Positions 32,503 through 41,198 of a DNA stretch of 64,000 nt are shown here, piece by piece. A program made the translations under genes and the position numbers. How positions within the stretch are numbered: the stretch's first letter is position 1; every line of letters starts with the position of its first letter. The notes beneath the pieces were generated by a model. That model made no database searches and was not told the origin of the DNA. It worked only from the letters and a program-made list of their open reading frames with translations. The stretch lies in contig NZ_KI519474.1 of the NCBI RefSeq assembly GCF_000482705.1, forward strand, positions 62,001-126,000, in the 5' to 3' direction. The DNA is from Glycomyces arizonensis DSM 44726 (GTDB lineage Bacteria; Actinomycetota; Actinomycetes; Mycobacteriales; Micromonosporaceae).

Positions 32503-34466
32503 CCGCGCTCGCCTGGCGCCTGACCCGCCTCGGCGGGCGCCGTGCCCTGCTCTCGACCGGCCTGACCGCCTTCGCCGTGGCGGCGACGGCCCTGCTGCTG
32601 CAGTTCGTCGTCGCCTGCAACTTCGCGTTCGTCGAACGCGCCGACCGCACCGAATGGCGCGAGCCGCCCGCCGCCGAAGGCGGCTCGGCGATCCTCGCCA
32701 GCGCGATCGACTACTACGGCGACGACCAGATCACCCGCATCGACCTGGCGCGGCTCGACGACGACGCCCCCGCGCCGCCCGGTCTGGACGCCTTCCCGGC
32801 CCCCGGCGAGGTCTGGGTCTCCCCGGCACTGGCCGAGCTGCTCGAAGGCGTCCCCGATGAGGACTTCCTCGCCCGCTACGACGGGGCGATCGCCGGCACC
32901 GTCGGCGCCGAGGCCCTCGCCCACGAAGGCGAACTGCTCGCCGTCGTCGGCCGCGAAGCCGACGACCCCGCCATGACCACCGAACGCAGCGACGGCGACA
33001 TGGTCTCGCCGCGGACGATCGACGGGTTCTCAGGCGGCGAGGCGTCCATGGTGTACGGCGTCTACCGGCCCGCGGCGATCGTGGCCACCGTCCTGATGGC
33101 CGTCCCGGTGGCCGTCTTCGGCGCCGCCGCTGCCAGGCTGACCGTCGCGCGGCGCGACGAGCGCCTGGCCGCGCTGCGGCTCATCGGCGCCACCCCCGCA
33201 CAGGTGGTGCGGCTGACGCTCATCGAGACCGTCCTGGCGGCCGTGGCCGGGACCATCGCGGGCACGCTGCTGTGGATGGCGTCCACGCCGCTGTTCGCGC
33301 GCATACCGATCGACGGCGGGCCGTGGTACGTGGCCGACCTGTGGGGCGGGGCGGCGTGGATGCCGGTCGTCGCCGCGGCCGTGCCGCTCATGGTCGCCGT
33401 CTCCGCCGTCGTCGGCCTGCGCGGCGTCGTCATCAGCCCGCTGGGCGTGGCGAGGCGGGTGCGTCGCAAGGGACTGGGGGCGATCCGCCTGGCGGTCTTC
33501 GCCGCCGTCGCGGTCGCGTTCCTCACCCTCAGCCAGCTGCTGGGCAGCGGCGACATGATCTTCACGGCGGTCTTGCTGGTGCTGTTCGGCGCGATGATCG
33601 CGGCGCTGAACCTGACGGGGCCGTGGGCGGTGCAGCAGATCGGGAAGATCCTGGCGGGCACGGCCCGCGGGCCCGCCAGGATGCTGGCGGCCAGGCGGCT
33701 GCTCGACGACCCCAAGGCGGCCTGGCGGGGCGTCGCCGGTGTTGCGCTGGCCGGGTTCATCGCCGGGTCGATTGCCCTGGTCCCCATGGGGCAGCCCGAG
33801 CTCGAAACGACCGCGACCGAGACGCTCTCGGCGGTCGTCGACTCAGGGCACGCCGAGGAGCTCGCCTCGCGGGCCGAGGCGGCCCTCGACGGACTGGCCG
33901 AAGTGGAGCTGCACGAGCGCACCGACCGGTTCGACGAGAGCGAGACGGTCGCCGTCGTGACCGCGACGACGCCCACTGGCGAGCTCGAACACGTCAGGAG
34001 CATCCTCACCGCGACCCTCGCCGGGGACCCGCCGCAGCGCGCGACGGACCAGACGATCCTGTCGAACCAGATCATGGCCAGCGTCCGCGTCGGCGCGATC
34101 GTCGTCCTGGCGGTCGTGTTCGCCACCGCGGCGCTCTCGGCGGGCATCTCGTCGATCGGCTCGGTCCTGGACCGCCGCAAGACCTACCGGCTGCTGCACC
34201 TGTCGGGGACGCCGCAGCGCGTCCTGGACGCCGCCAGGCGCCAGGAGACACTGCTGCCGCTGGCGGTCATCGGCGGCGCGTCGGTGCTCGCCGGGATGGC
34301 GCTGAACGCGCCCCTGATCGGCTCGCAGGGCCTCCAGGACGCGAGCGGGGCGCTGATCCTCGGGGTCACGCTCGCCATCGGCACGGCGGCGGTCATCGGC
34401 GCCGGGGCCCTCTCGCGCCCGCTGCTGCGCGCCACCATGAACGACGTCAGCCCCCGGCCGGACTGA
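32499..34466 (+). CDS. FtsX-like ABC permease
   Basis: 655 aa with about ten membrane helices and two FtsX-type domains (about 185-310 and 525-655). Extracytoplasmic loops are present (about 42-180 and 425-520). Typical stretches are RRDERLAALRLIGATPAQVVRL and RRKTYRLLHLSGTPQRVLDAAR. It forms the transporter with the preceding ATPase. The substrate is unknown; the divergent histidine kinase suggests cell-envelope stress or antimicrobial peptides (inference). Confidence 0.9.
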   Translation: MTALAWRLTRLGGRRALLSTGLTAFAVAATALLLQFVVACNFAFVERADRTEWREPPAAEGGSAILASAIDYYGDDQITRIDLARLDDDAPAPPGLDAFPAPGEVWVSPALAELLEGVPDEDFLARYDGAIAGTVGAEALAHEGELLAVVGREADDPAMTTERSDGDMVSPRTIDGFSGGEASMVYGVYRPAAIVATVLMAVPVAVFGAAAARLTVARRDERLAALRLIGATPAQVVRLTLIETVLAAVAGTIAGTLLWMASTPLFARIPIDGGPWYVADLWGGAAWMPVVAAAVPLMVAVSAVVGLRGVVISPLGVARRVRRKGLGAIRLAVFAAVAVAFLTLSQLLGSGDMIFTAVLLVLFGAMIAALNLTGPWAVQQIGKILAGTARGPARMLAARRLLDDPKAAWRGVAGVALAGFIAGSIALVPMGQPELETTATETLSAVVDSGHAEELASRAEAALDGLAEVELHERTDRFDESETVAVVTATTPTGELEHVRSILTATLAGDPPQRATDQTILSNQIMASVRVGAIVVLAVVFATAALSAGISSIGSVLDRRKTYRLLHLSGTPQRVLDAARRQETLLPLAVIGGASVLAGMALNAPLIGSQGLQDASGALILGVTLAIGTAAVIGAGALSRPLLRATMNDVSPRPD

Positions 34467-34491
34467 CCGGTGCGCCCGTCCCGCTGGGAGA

Positions 34492-34695
34492 TCACCGAAA
34501 GATCAGTACGAACAGCGTGATGAGCACTATCAGGATCGAGGCGGCCGCGGCCCGAACCGCCCACCATGCCATGAGCATCTCGGCCACTGTGGGAGGTTCG
34601 GGCCGCGGCCGCGGGGAATCGGGGCGCTCCCACGGCCACGGGCGTTCCCGGTGCTCGCCGCCATCCCGGTCGCCGGGCGTCTCGTCATGGGGCAT
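34492..34695 (-). CDS. small membrane protein with Pro/Arg-rich N-terminus
   Basis: 67 aa from ATG 34695, chosen for GGAGGT four bases upstream; ATG 34725 lacks an SD. The cytoplasmic half is rich in Pro, Arg and Glu, and one C-terminal membrane helix (about 40-66) ends IFR. Function unknown. Confidence 0.6.
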   Translation of the reverse strand: MPHDETPGDRDGGEHRERPWPWERPDSPRPRPEPPTVAEMLMAWWAVRAAAASILIVLITLFVLIFR

Positions 34696-34752
34696 CGAGA
34701 CCTCCAGTTTCACATGAGTCCACATCGGGCGCTTCGCGGACGAGAGCTTCGA

Positions 34753-35238
34753 TCACCGGAACTCGGAGGCCCGGCGGGGGACGCGCCGCCACAGGCGGTC
34801 GGCGATGTCCACGGCCACGGTCGCGACGAACGGCGCGGTGGCCAGCAACAGTACGGAAGCCAGCTCCGGTGGCAGTTTGCCGTCGATCATCAGGTTCCAG
34901 GTCAACGGCAGATTCACGATATTCACCGGGATGAGGATCGCGAACCAGAGCGCCGACCGCCACGGGAAGAGTACCGACGACAGCTCCAAGCGGAGCTCCG
35001 AGTCCCAATCCGGTCGCCGTGTGGCTTCGAGGAACAGCAGTTTCCTCGCCTCATCGTCGTGTTGCGCCAGGTACTCGTCCACGTCTGGGAAGGTCGTCCC
35101 GCCGAGCTTGCAGTCCCGCACATAGGACCTGAAGGTGCGGTCCTCTGCCTCCTTCATGGTGTTATATCTCCGCAGGAATACGACCATGAGGGCGTATACG
35201 GCCACCGAAAATCCTATGAGGACCATCAACCAGTACAT
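34753..35238 (-). CDS. hypothetical membrane protein
   Basis: 161 aa. Membrane helices at about 1-22, 92-112 and 118-140, with a charged loop (about 25-85) containing DRTFRSYVRDCKLGG and DVDEYLAQHDDEARKLL. AGGAGGT lies ten bases before the ATG. It follows the WXG100 gene on the same strand by about 80 bases. Function unknown; it may belong to the type VII-like cassette. Confidence 0.7.
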   Translation of the reverse strand: MYWLMVLIGFSVAVYALMVVFLRRYNTMKEAEDRTFRSYVRDCKLGGTTFPDVDEYLAQHDDEARKLLFLEATRRPDWDSELRLELSSVLFPWRSALWFAILIPVNIVNLPLTWNLMIDGKLPPELASVLLLATAPFVATVAVDIADRLWRRVPRRASEFR

Positions 35239-35320
35239 TATGACGCGGACCTCCTATTCTCAGTGCAGGGATGGGCCTGAGCTCGCGCGGTCCGCCGCAC
35301 GGCACTCACCGGCAGACCGG

Positions 35321-35611
35321 TCACGGAGACAGGACCGTGACAAACCCGTCCTCGGCTTCCTGATACTGCTCCCTCGCCATCTGGACTGTCGAGGCGATCC
35401 CTTCCAGAATGGTGTTCAGGTTCGCGAAGGACTCGTCCCACCGGGCCTTCCGCTCCTCGTACGCCTCGCGATCGGAGCCCATCCAGTCCAAACCATCCAA
35501 GCTGGTCCGAAGACCGCCGAGCGTCTCCTCGATCTCCTCCTTGCCCGTGTTCATCTCCGAGACCGCCGCTTCGAGCTCCTCGTATTCGACCTTGATCACT
35601 TCACTGCCCAC
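35321..35611 (-). CDS. WXG100 family protein
   Basis: 96 aa, the normal length of EsxA-like type VII secretion substrates. Two helices with the turn W43-M-G45. Acidic, coiled-coil-like. GTG 35611 has GGGAG seven bases before; an ORF running back to 35725 is read-through. The start overlaps the end of the preceding gene by 11 bases. The C-terminal Y-x-x-x-D/E export signal is approximated by YQEAE. No EccC or other secretion genes are in the window. Confidence 0.85.
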   Translation of the reverse strand: MGSEVIKVEYEELEAAVSEMNTGKEEIEETLGGLRTSLDGLDWMGSDREAYEERKARWDESFANLNTILEGIASTVQMAREQYQEAEDGFVTVLSP

Positions 35612-36191
35612 GTCGCAACTCCCAGAATCGTCGTGTCGCTTCCTTCTGCCTGGCTTCGCTTTCCTGCCGCTCCTCGATCTCCTCATCGGTGAAGAACCGG
35701 CGGTCGGTGACCACTCCCGGGCCACGGGGCTTGGATATGCCGCGCCGCACCGCCCCCTTTCTGTTGAATATCGCGACGGCCTGCAGCAGCAGTGAAGGGA
35801 GGAAGAGAGCCAGCAATGTCAGATGCATCGGCCGTTCCCCCTCGTTGATGAGGATCGCGAACCCCTCTTGGAACGCTATGAGCGATATGAGGACGAAGTG
35901 GAACCGAAGCGGGCGCTTCCAAACATAATCCGGCGTGTACGGGAAGAACGAGACATGGCCCATCCACACCTTGAACCGATATCGGGAGTGGAGCAGCGCC
36001 GCTCTGCCGTGCAGTCGGTTGCCGTACTCGTCCACGAACGGCATGACCCGGCTCACGCACCACGGCACCGCCCAGACCACACCGGAGGCGATCGCCAGGA
36101 TCAGCGCCGCCAGTGCCATGCTGAGGACCGCGCACAGTCCCCATTGCGCGGACAGGGTGAGGACGGTATCGCCGAGATCCATCTTCGTCAT
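35601..36191 (-). CDS. hypothetical membrane protein of the WXG cassette
   Basis: 196 aa from ATG 36191 (GGAAGGAG upstream). Membrane helices are at about 15-40, 90-108 and 120-140. A basic C-terminal cytoplasmic tail contains FFTDEEIEERQESEARQKEATRRFW. The start overlaps the stop of the 57-aa gene (ATGA). Unknown function. Confidence 0.75.
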   Translation of the reverse strand: MTKMDLGDTVLTLSAQWGLCAVLSMALAALILAIASGVVWAVPWCVSRVMPFVDEYGNRLHGRAALLHSRYRFKVWMGHVSFFPYTPDYVWKRPLRFHFVLISLIAFQEGFAILINEGERPMHLTLLALFLPSLLLQAVAIFNRKGAVRRGISKPRGPGVVTDRRFFTDEEIEERQESEARQKEATRRFWELRRGQ

Positions 36192-36361
36192 CGGAAGGGC
36201 TCCTTCCCCTGCGTGGTGGAGGGCCGCCGGGAAAGCCACTTCATCCGGATCACCACGCCCAGGATCGCGGCGGCGATGGTCAGGAGCCCGAGCCCGAGAC
36301 CGGTCGCCGCGACCGCGGCGAACAGCCTCAGGAACCCGTCGACGACCTCAGGTTCGATCAT
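36188..36361 (-). CDS. 57-aa single-span membrane protein
   Basis: Short acidic N-terminus (MIEPEVVDG), one long membrane helix (about 10-38) and a basic tail. It overlaps the end of the 380-aa WXG protein gene by 14 bases and the next start by 4. The arrangement suggests a subunit or an immunity-like partner of the 380-aa protein. Confidence 0.68.
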   Translation of the reverse strand: MIEPEVVDGFLRLFAAVAATGLGLGLLTIAAAILGVVIRMKWLSRRPSTTQGKEPFR

Positions 36362-37490
36362 CGATGTCAGCCTCGGTGGACGCGTCCCCGTCTTTGACGC
36401 CGGTGATCGTGCCGCGGAACCCGGTCGCGGTGATGCCGCCCGCGATGTCCTCGGCTTCGAGTATCGGATTGACTCGCCCGGCATTCGGGCTGTTCCTCAA
36501 AATGTCATCCACGCTGTCGGGGCCGGTGAACGCGTCGGCCATCTGGTCGTACGCGCCTCGCGCCGGGTCTCCGGTTCCCGGGGGAATGGTGTAGAGATCG
36601 ATCTTGAGGATACTGGCGTTCTTTTTTATGAAGTCGTCGAACATGCCGTCGAAATTGCGGATCAGCTTGCCGAGGTTCCCCGCGACACCATCGACCGCGT
36701 CGAACACGCTTGAGCTGAGCTTCCCGAACGCGTTGCGGGCCTTGCCGATCTTCCCGAGCAGCTCGCCGACCTTCGCCAGCATCTGCGCGACCTTCGCGCC
36801 GATCCTCGCTGAGGTCTCGACCGCGCTCTCGATCGTCATGGCGATGCCGACGCCGATCGAGCCGCCGAAGGTCAGCGCCGCACTCGCCAGCGCCCCGAGC
36901 AGGATGATGATGACGCGGGAGACGAACTCGCAGAGCAGCTCCATGACGATGGCCTTGACCGTCGCCGCGACGATGCCGATGGCCGCGTAGCAGCCCGACA
37001 CGGCCTGCGCCGCGCTCGCGGTGCCGCTCAGCATCTCCGCGAACGCCGTCGTCGTGTCGCGGTACGCCTCGGCGGCCTCGCCCTGCCACGCGGCGAGCTG
37101 CTCGACGAAACCGGCCATGTCCGTGCCGGCGTTGTCGAACGCCTGCGAGATGTTCGACCAGGTCTGGGAGATCGCGGTGATCGCGGCCGAGTCCCCGGTG
37201 AGCATTTCCAGCGGTTCCCGCAGCCAGTCGACGTGCTCGATGATCCAGCCGACCCCGGCCATGATGAACTCTTTGAACGGGTTGAGCGCGAAGGCGAGGA
37301 CGTCGAGCGCGGCGACGGTGCCGTCGATCGCCAGCGCGGTACCGCTGAAATCCTCGGAACCGGCGGCCATGAGGTCTTTGCCGACGTTGGTGAGACTGTC
37401 GCCGAGGCGCAGCCCCGAGGTGGCGGACGGGCCGGACTCGGCGGTGTAGATGCCGGTGTCAGTGGGATTGCTGAAGGTGGCGTCGCTCAT
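36348..37490 (-). CDS. WXG-domain protein with central membrane-active region
   Basis: 380 aa. The N-terminal 30 residues are polar, then a helical domain (about 30-165) holds a W135-Q-G137 turn typical of WXG100-like type VII clients. A strongly hydrophobic central part (about 167-220) could span or insert in a membrane. An Ala/Gly-rich helical part (about 225-285) and a polar C-terminus without recognised catalytic motif follow. It is larger than a plain WXG100 protein. A secreted effector or pore former with neighbouring small membrane proteins as immunity partners is possible but unproven. Confidence 0.75.
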   Translation of the reverse strand: MSDATFSNPTDTGIYTAESGPSATSGLRLGDSLTNVGKDLMAAGSEDFSGTALAIDGTVAALDVLAFALNPFKEFIMAGVGWIIEHVDWLREPLEMLTGDSAAITAISQTWSNISQAFDNAGTDMAGFVEQLAAWQGEAAEAYRDTTTAFAEMLSGTASAAQAVSGCYAAIGIVAATVKAIVMELLCEFVSRVIIILLGALASAALTFGGSIGVGIAMTIESAVETSARIGAKVAQMLAKVGELLGKIGKARNAFGKLSSSVFDAVDGVAGNLGKLIRNFDGMFDDFIKKNASILKIDLYTIPPGTGDPARGAYDQMADAFTGPDSVDDILRNSPNAGRVNPILEAEDIAGGITATGFRGTITGVKDGDASTEADIDDRT

Positions 37491-37813
37491 TCCCCGACCT
37501 CCTCTGCGATCCTCTCAAGGGCCGTGCACACCTGGTCGTCCACGCCCGTGTAGCACTCCGCTATGCCGTTGAGGGCCTGGGTGAGAGTCTCCGAGAGTTG
37601 CAGCGCCGCCCTGATGCCGTCCTGCGCCTGCCCCGCGACGATTTCCATCGCCGGCCAAGCGAGCGGGCTGAGGATGACGCCGTACTGGAGGTTCTCGTCT
37701 TCGTCAGCGCGTTCGGCGGCCGTGAGGCACTCCTGCAGGCGAGCGGTGATACCGGACTCGATCAGGGACGCCTGCGTCTGCAACGCTTCGGGGTCCACTT
37801 CGAAACCGCCCAT
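37487..37813 (-). CDS. EspC/WXG100-like small helical protein
   Basis: 108 aa, two long amphipathic helices, beginning MGGFEVDPEALQTQASLIE. The layout resembles T7SS EspC-family or WXG100-like partners, without a strict W-x-G. Start and stop overlap the neighbouring genes (TGATG before, ATGA after). It probably pairs with the downstream 380-aa protein. Confidence 0.72.
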   Translation of the reverse strand: MGGFEVDPEALQTQASLIESGITARLQECLTAAERADEDENLQYGVILSPLAWPAMEIVAGQAQDGIRAALQLSETLTQALNGIAECYTGVDDQVCTALERIAEEVGE

Positions 37814-38205
37814 CAGGCGTCTCCTCCGGGTGCGTACCGGCGCATGACGCCGATGGCTTCCGAATCCTCGCCGAGGATGTCGGACAGCACGTCGGTGGTC
37901 CGAGAGGAGGCTTCGGCGACGGCCGCATGGTAGGTGTCCATGATGAGCCGTGCGAGGCCCTGCCCCGACAGGTGGCGGTGGGCGGGGCCGAACTCGATCG
38001 ACTGGAGTGCGCCGCTCGTGTTGACGGTGACGGTGACCTCCTCCTCTTCGGAGGTGGCGGTGGCGTCAGCCGCGCGCAGTCCTTCCTGCAGCCGGTCCGC
38101 GTTCGCCTTCATCGCCGCGATCCGGGATTCGAATTGGCGCATATACGCTTCGGGGTCGGTCGCCATCGACGGCCGATGGTCCGATGGGGGTGTGTGATCG
38201 TTCAT
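37813..38205 (-). CDS. YbaB/EbfC-like protein (EspL-like)
   Basis: 130 aa. The C-terminal about 90 residues match the YbaB fold: a helix with FESRIAAMKANADRLQEGL, then EEEEVTVTVNTSGALQSIEFGPAHRHLSGQGLARLIMDTYHAAVAEA. In mycobacteria the YbaB-like protein EspL is a chaperone-like factor for ESX substrates, and such genes are frequent next to WXG proteins. ATG 38205 has CGGAG upstream; longer frames are read-through. First gene of the six-gene coupled cassette. An AT-rich stretch at 38221-38245 upstream could be its promoter. Confidence 0.8.
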   Translation of the reverse strand: MNDHTPPSDHRPSMATDPEAYMRQFESRIAAMKANADRLQEGLRAADATATSEEEEVTVTVNTSGALQSIEFGPAHRHLSGQGLARLIMDTYHAAVAEASSRTTDVLSDILGEDSEAIGVMRRYAPGGDA

Positions 38206-38374
38206 GGGCTCCGATCTGAGCAATATTGAGATATTTAGTCTCTTGTGGACATTCGATGAGCGGCCGAGATCCTCGGCTCGCCCGGCGAACGGCTCCGGTT
38301 GTGATCGATGTGGATGATCGAGGGTGAGGCGGCCCGGCACCGGGGTTCGGCCGCCGCCTCTGTTCGGTTCTGGT

Positions 38375-38416
38375 CGTGCCCGCCCGGGTGAATTCGCAGC
38401 GGACCGGGCGGGCACG
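38375..38416 (-). terminator. terminator of the 41198-38435 operon
   Basis: Perfect 13-base arms CGTGCCCGCCCGG (38375-38387) and its complement (38404-38416) with a 16-base loop, 19 bases after the stop of the Gly-rich gene. Confidence 0.75.
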
Positions 38417-38434
38417 AGTTCAGATGGTGCGGGG

Positions 38435-40117
38435 TCAGGCGTAGGGGTCGCTGTCCTCGTTGCCGATGCCCCAGACGTCGTCGTCTTCGGTCAGCCAGGT
38501 CTCGCGGCCCTCGTTGTCCTCGGACGATCCGGTGCCGCCGCGGCCGCCGCCCATCATGCCGCTGCCCATCCGACCGGACTTGCCGCCCGCACCGGCCGCA
38601 GCTTTCCCACTGAGGCCGCCCGCACGGCCACCCGCGCCCATGCCGCCGCCACCGCGGCCGCCGCCCGCGCCGCCGATGAGGCCGCCACCGGCACCCAGCC
38701 CGGCGCCCCCGGGCCCCGCACCGATACCGCCGCCCGCGCCGGTAGGCAGGCCCGAGCCGCCTCCGAGGCTGCCACCGAGCCCGGCCCCCGGACCCGAGGC
38801 CAGACCACCGCTGATGTCGTCGGGATCCTCACCGGCATAGGAGGACCACGGGTTATCACTGTCCAGACCGGTGCCCGAACCGTCGGTCCCGTAGTCGCCG
38901 AGACTGCCGCCGCCTCCGCCGCCGAAGCCGCCCGAGCCGCCGCCGAAGGAGCTGGTCGACTCCGGCGGGTTGAGCCCGTCGATGCCGCTGGAGGTCGGCG
39001 ACCCGTTGAAATCGCCGCCGCCGGGCGGTGAGTACCCGTTGTCGGTCAAATCGTCCCCGGACTCGCGGAACGTCGTGTCCTCCGAGGGCTCGGCCGTCGG
39101 GGTGAACTCGCTGGTGGAGACCTCCGCGTCGGTCCAGCGGGCCATGACCGTCTCGTTCTGCTCGGCCGCCCTCGCCTCATAGTCCTGATCGGCCTCTTCG
39201 TAGTCGGTGGCGGCACGGTCGTTGGCGTCCTGCTCGGCCAGCTGCTCGGCCTGCGTGTGCAGTTGGGCCAGTTCGGCCTCGGTCGCTTCGGGGTTCTCGG
39301 CCTTGAGCCGCTCGAAGTGGTACTCGGTCTGATCGGTCTTGTACTGGTTGAGCTCGTTGGCGTACTCCCCGTCGAACCCGCCCAGCTCCATGGCCTCCTC
39401 GGCGTCGCCGTCGCCGTACATGCATCCCTCGGCGACCTTGCAGTCCCCATCGGTGAACGGCGCTCGGACGTGGACCTTCGGGTTGGAGAACAGGCTGCCC
39501 TCGTCCTCGGTCCAGTACTGCGGCGCGGGGTAGGGCAGTTCGTGCGAGTCGCCACCCTGCAGGGCATAGATTTCGTCGGCCTTCTGCTTCAACAGGCCGA
39601 TCATGCCCGAGGAGTCGTTGCCGATGTCGGCCGCGATCCGTTCGCAGTTCGAGAACACGGTCTCCATCTGCTCGGCGAACGCATCGAAGTCATCGCCCTG
39701 CCAACCATCCGACAGATGACCCAACTTCGTGTCCAGGATTGGAGCAACCGCGGAGTCCGGATTTTCTGAAAAGTCGTAGTTGAAGTTGAACCACTTGTCT
39801 GCGAGTGTTCGGAGTGCGTATTTGTCACCGTCGGTGGGCCTGATCTGGTAGACCAGTGACTGGACTTCCTCTGGGGACGGAGCGGCGGTGCCTCCGGCCA
39901 CGCACTTGAAGCTCTCGACTTGCCCGGCGACCGGGATGGCCGAGACGAGCTTGACCCATGCCTCTTCGGCCGGGTTCGAAGTGTTGGTGCAGTCGCCGTT
40001 AGAGCAGGGAGCACCGTTGAGGAGGGCGGAGTTGGCAGTGGACTGCTGTTGCGCGATCGCCTCTGATCCCTCCATGCCTCCGTAGGTGTCGGTCTCGAAC
40101 TCGATGTTGTCACCCAT
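38435..40117 (-). CDS. WXG-domain protein with Gly-rich tail (type VII client)
   Basis: 560 aa. The helical N-terminal half has a W-Q-G near residue 138 (LSDGWQGDDFDAFAEQ), coiled coil (about 255-320) and Cys pairs. A disordered Ser/Pro/Gly part and a Gly-rich stretch (about 430-530) follow, ending in an acidic segment TWLTEDDDVWGIG. This end motif recurs on large actinobacterial WXG/PPE-like proteins as I recall. Start ATG 40117 has GGAGGT nine bases before; GTG 40123 overlaps the preceding stop and is an alternative. Probably surface-exposed or secreted. Confidence 0.78.
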   Translation of the reverse strand: MGDNIEFETDTYGGMEGSEAIAQQQSTANSALLNGAPCSNGDCTNTSNPAEEAWVKLVSAIPVAGQVESFKCVAGGTAAPSPEEVQSLVYQIRPTDGDKYALRTLADKWFNFNYDFSENPDSAVAPILDTKLGHLSDGWQGDDFDAFAEQMETVFSNCERIAADIGNDSSGMIGLLKQKADEIYALQGGDSHELPYPAPQYWTEDEGSLFSNPKVHVRAPFTDGDCKVAEGCMYGDGDAEEAMELGGFDGEYANELNQYKTDQTEYHFERLKAENPEATEAELAQLHTQAEQLAEQDANDRAATDYEEADQDYEARAAEQNETVMARWTDAEVSTSEFTPTAEPSEDTTFRESGDDLTDNGYSPPGGGDFNGSPTSSGIDGLNPPESTSSFGGGSGGFGGGGGGSLGDYGTDGSGTGLDSDNPWSSYAGEDPDDISGGLASGPGAGLGGSLGGGSGLPTGAGGGIGAGPGGAGLGAGGGLIGGAGGGRGGGGMGAGGRAGGLSGKAAAGAGGKSGRMGSGMMGGGRGGTGSSEDNEGRETWLTEDDDVWGIGNEDSDPYA

Positions 40118-40119
40118 GA

Positions 40120-40854
40120 TCACTGCACCTCCGCGATCAGGTTGTTGACAGTTTGGTTCACTTCAGGCAGATAGGTGTCAACGAACCATTGGTTCAGTTC
40201 GTCATCGGTAAAGGCGAGTGCGGGGTCGCCCCCACCACGGAGTCCGAAGTCATTGGTGTGGTAGAGCTGGATATGGAAAACCCACTGTCCGTCGCGGGCA
40301 ACGACTTCGACGTTTGGTTGATCAGCATCGCCAATCCAAGAGACCATGGTTCCTTCATCCCAAGGATCCGCGAACTCCTCGGTTGCGGCGTCCGTCCACT
40401 CGGACGCCTCGGTCTCTGCGGAAGTAGCCCGGTCTTCGTAGGCGGCAGCGGCCTGGTCTTCGCCCTCGGTCGGGATGATCTTGACCTTGAGCTCACCGCT
40501 CATCCCGAAAGAATTTCCGCTAGAGGCCCCTTCCAGGCTGCCGAGGTAGATGATGCTGCCGCAGCCGATGGCTTCGGGGTCGAACGTGTTGCCGATTTCC
40601 TGGTTGCCCGGCTCGCCGCCTTCGGCGGTGGAGGAACCGTAGCCCTTGATGTCCATGTAGTCGGTGATGGGCTGGAGGTTGTCGAGCACCTCGCAGGCGT
40701 TCCAGGACGCCATTTCGGTGTAGACCGGGTTTTCGGATGCGGAGTCGCCGGAGGAGCCGTCATCACCGCCTGAGCCGTCTTCGGACTGGCAGGCGGTCAG
40801 AAGCAGTGCGGCCGCGCCGGTGGCCGCGAGGGCCTTGAAGAGTGTGTGCTTCAT
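40120..40854 (-). CDS. secreted lipoprotein of the WXG operon
   Basis: 244 aa from ATG 40854. Signal peptide with lipobox L-T-A-C21, acidic Ser/Gly linker, then a compact domain with WNACEVLDNLQPITDYMDI and IGCGSIIYLG and paired cysteines, similar in style to DUF3558 lipoproteins. It sits between two helical WXG-like genes, so it may be a cell-surface partner of the exported proteins. Confidence 0.75.
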   Translation of the reverse strand: MKHTLFKALAATGAAALLLTACQSEDGSGGDDGSSGDSASENPVYTEMASWNACEVLDNLQPITDYMDIKGYGSSTAEGGEPGNQEIGNTFDPEAIGCGSIIYLGSLEGASSGNSFGMSGELKVKIIPTEGEDQAAAAYEDRATSAETEASEWTDAATEEFADPWDEGTMVSWIGDADQPNVEVVARDGQWVFHIQLYHTNDFGLRGGGDPALAFTDDELNQWFVDTYLPEVNQTVNNLIAEVQ

Positions 40855-40868
40855 CGGAGTGTCGTGTC

Positions 40869-41198
40869 CTAGCTGTCGAGGTCGTTCTCGTGGGCGGAGG
40901 TTTCGGAGACGTTGGTCTCCTCGGCTTCGGCGTGCAGGCCGAGCGACTCGTTGATCGTCACGATCGCGCCGTTGAGGTCCGCCCTGAGCTTCTGGAGATT
41001 GTCCCAAGTCCTCTGATGGGCCTCGGTGTACTGATTCCTGGCCTCCTGGGACGCGTCGAGAAGGCCGAAGCCGGGCTCGACGCCCAACTCGTTGCCGGTG
41101 CGCATCTGCTCGACCAGGTCAGTGACGAAGTCGAGTCGGTTCTGCAGTTCGTCCCGGTACGAGGTCAGGTAGTCGGGGTCAAGAATCCGCTGGGCCAC
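40869..41198 (-). CDS. small helical WXG-like protein
   Basis: 109 aa, acidic, almost all helix: LTSYRDELQNRLDFVTDLVEQM and YTEAHQRTWDNLQKLRADL. GTG start with AGGAGG eight bases before. No strict W-x-G turn. First gene of the operon with the lipoprotein and the Gly-rich protein. Confidence 0.7.
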   Translation of the reverse strand: MAQRILDPDYLTSYRDELQNRLDFVTDLVEQMRTGNELGVEPGFGLLDASQEARNQYTEAHQRTWDNLQKLRADLNGAIVTINESLGLHAEAEETNVSETSAHENDLDS

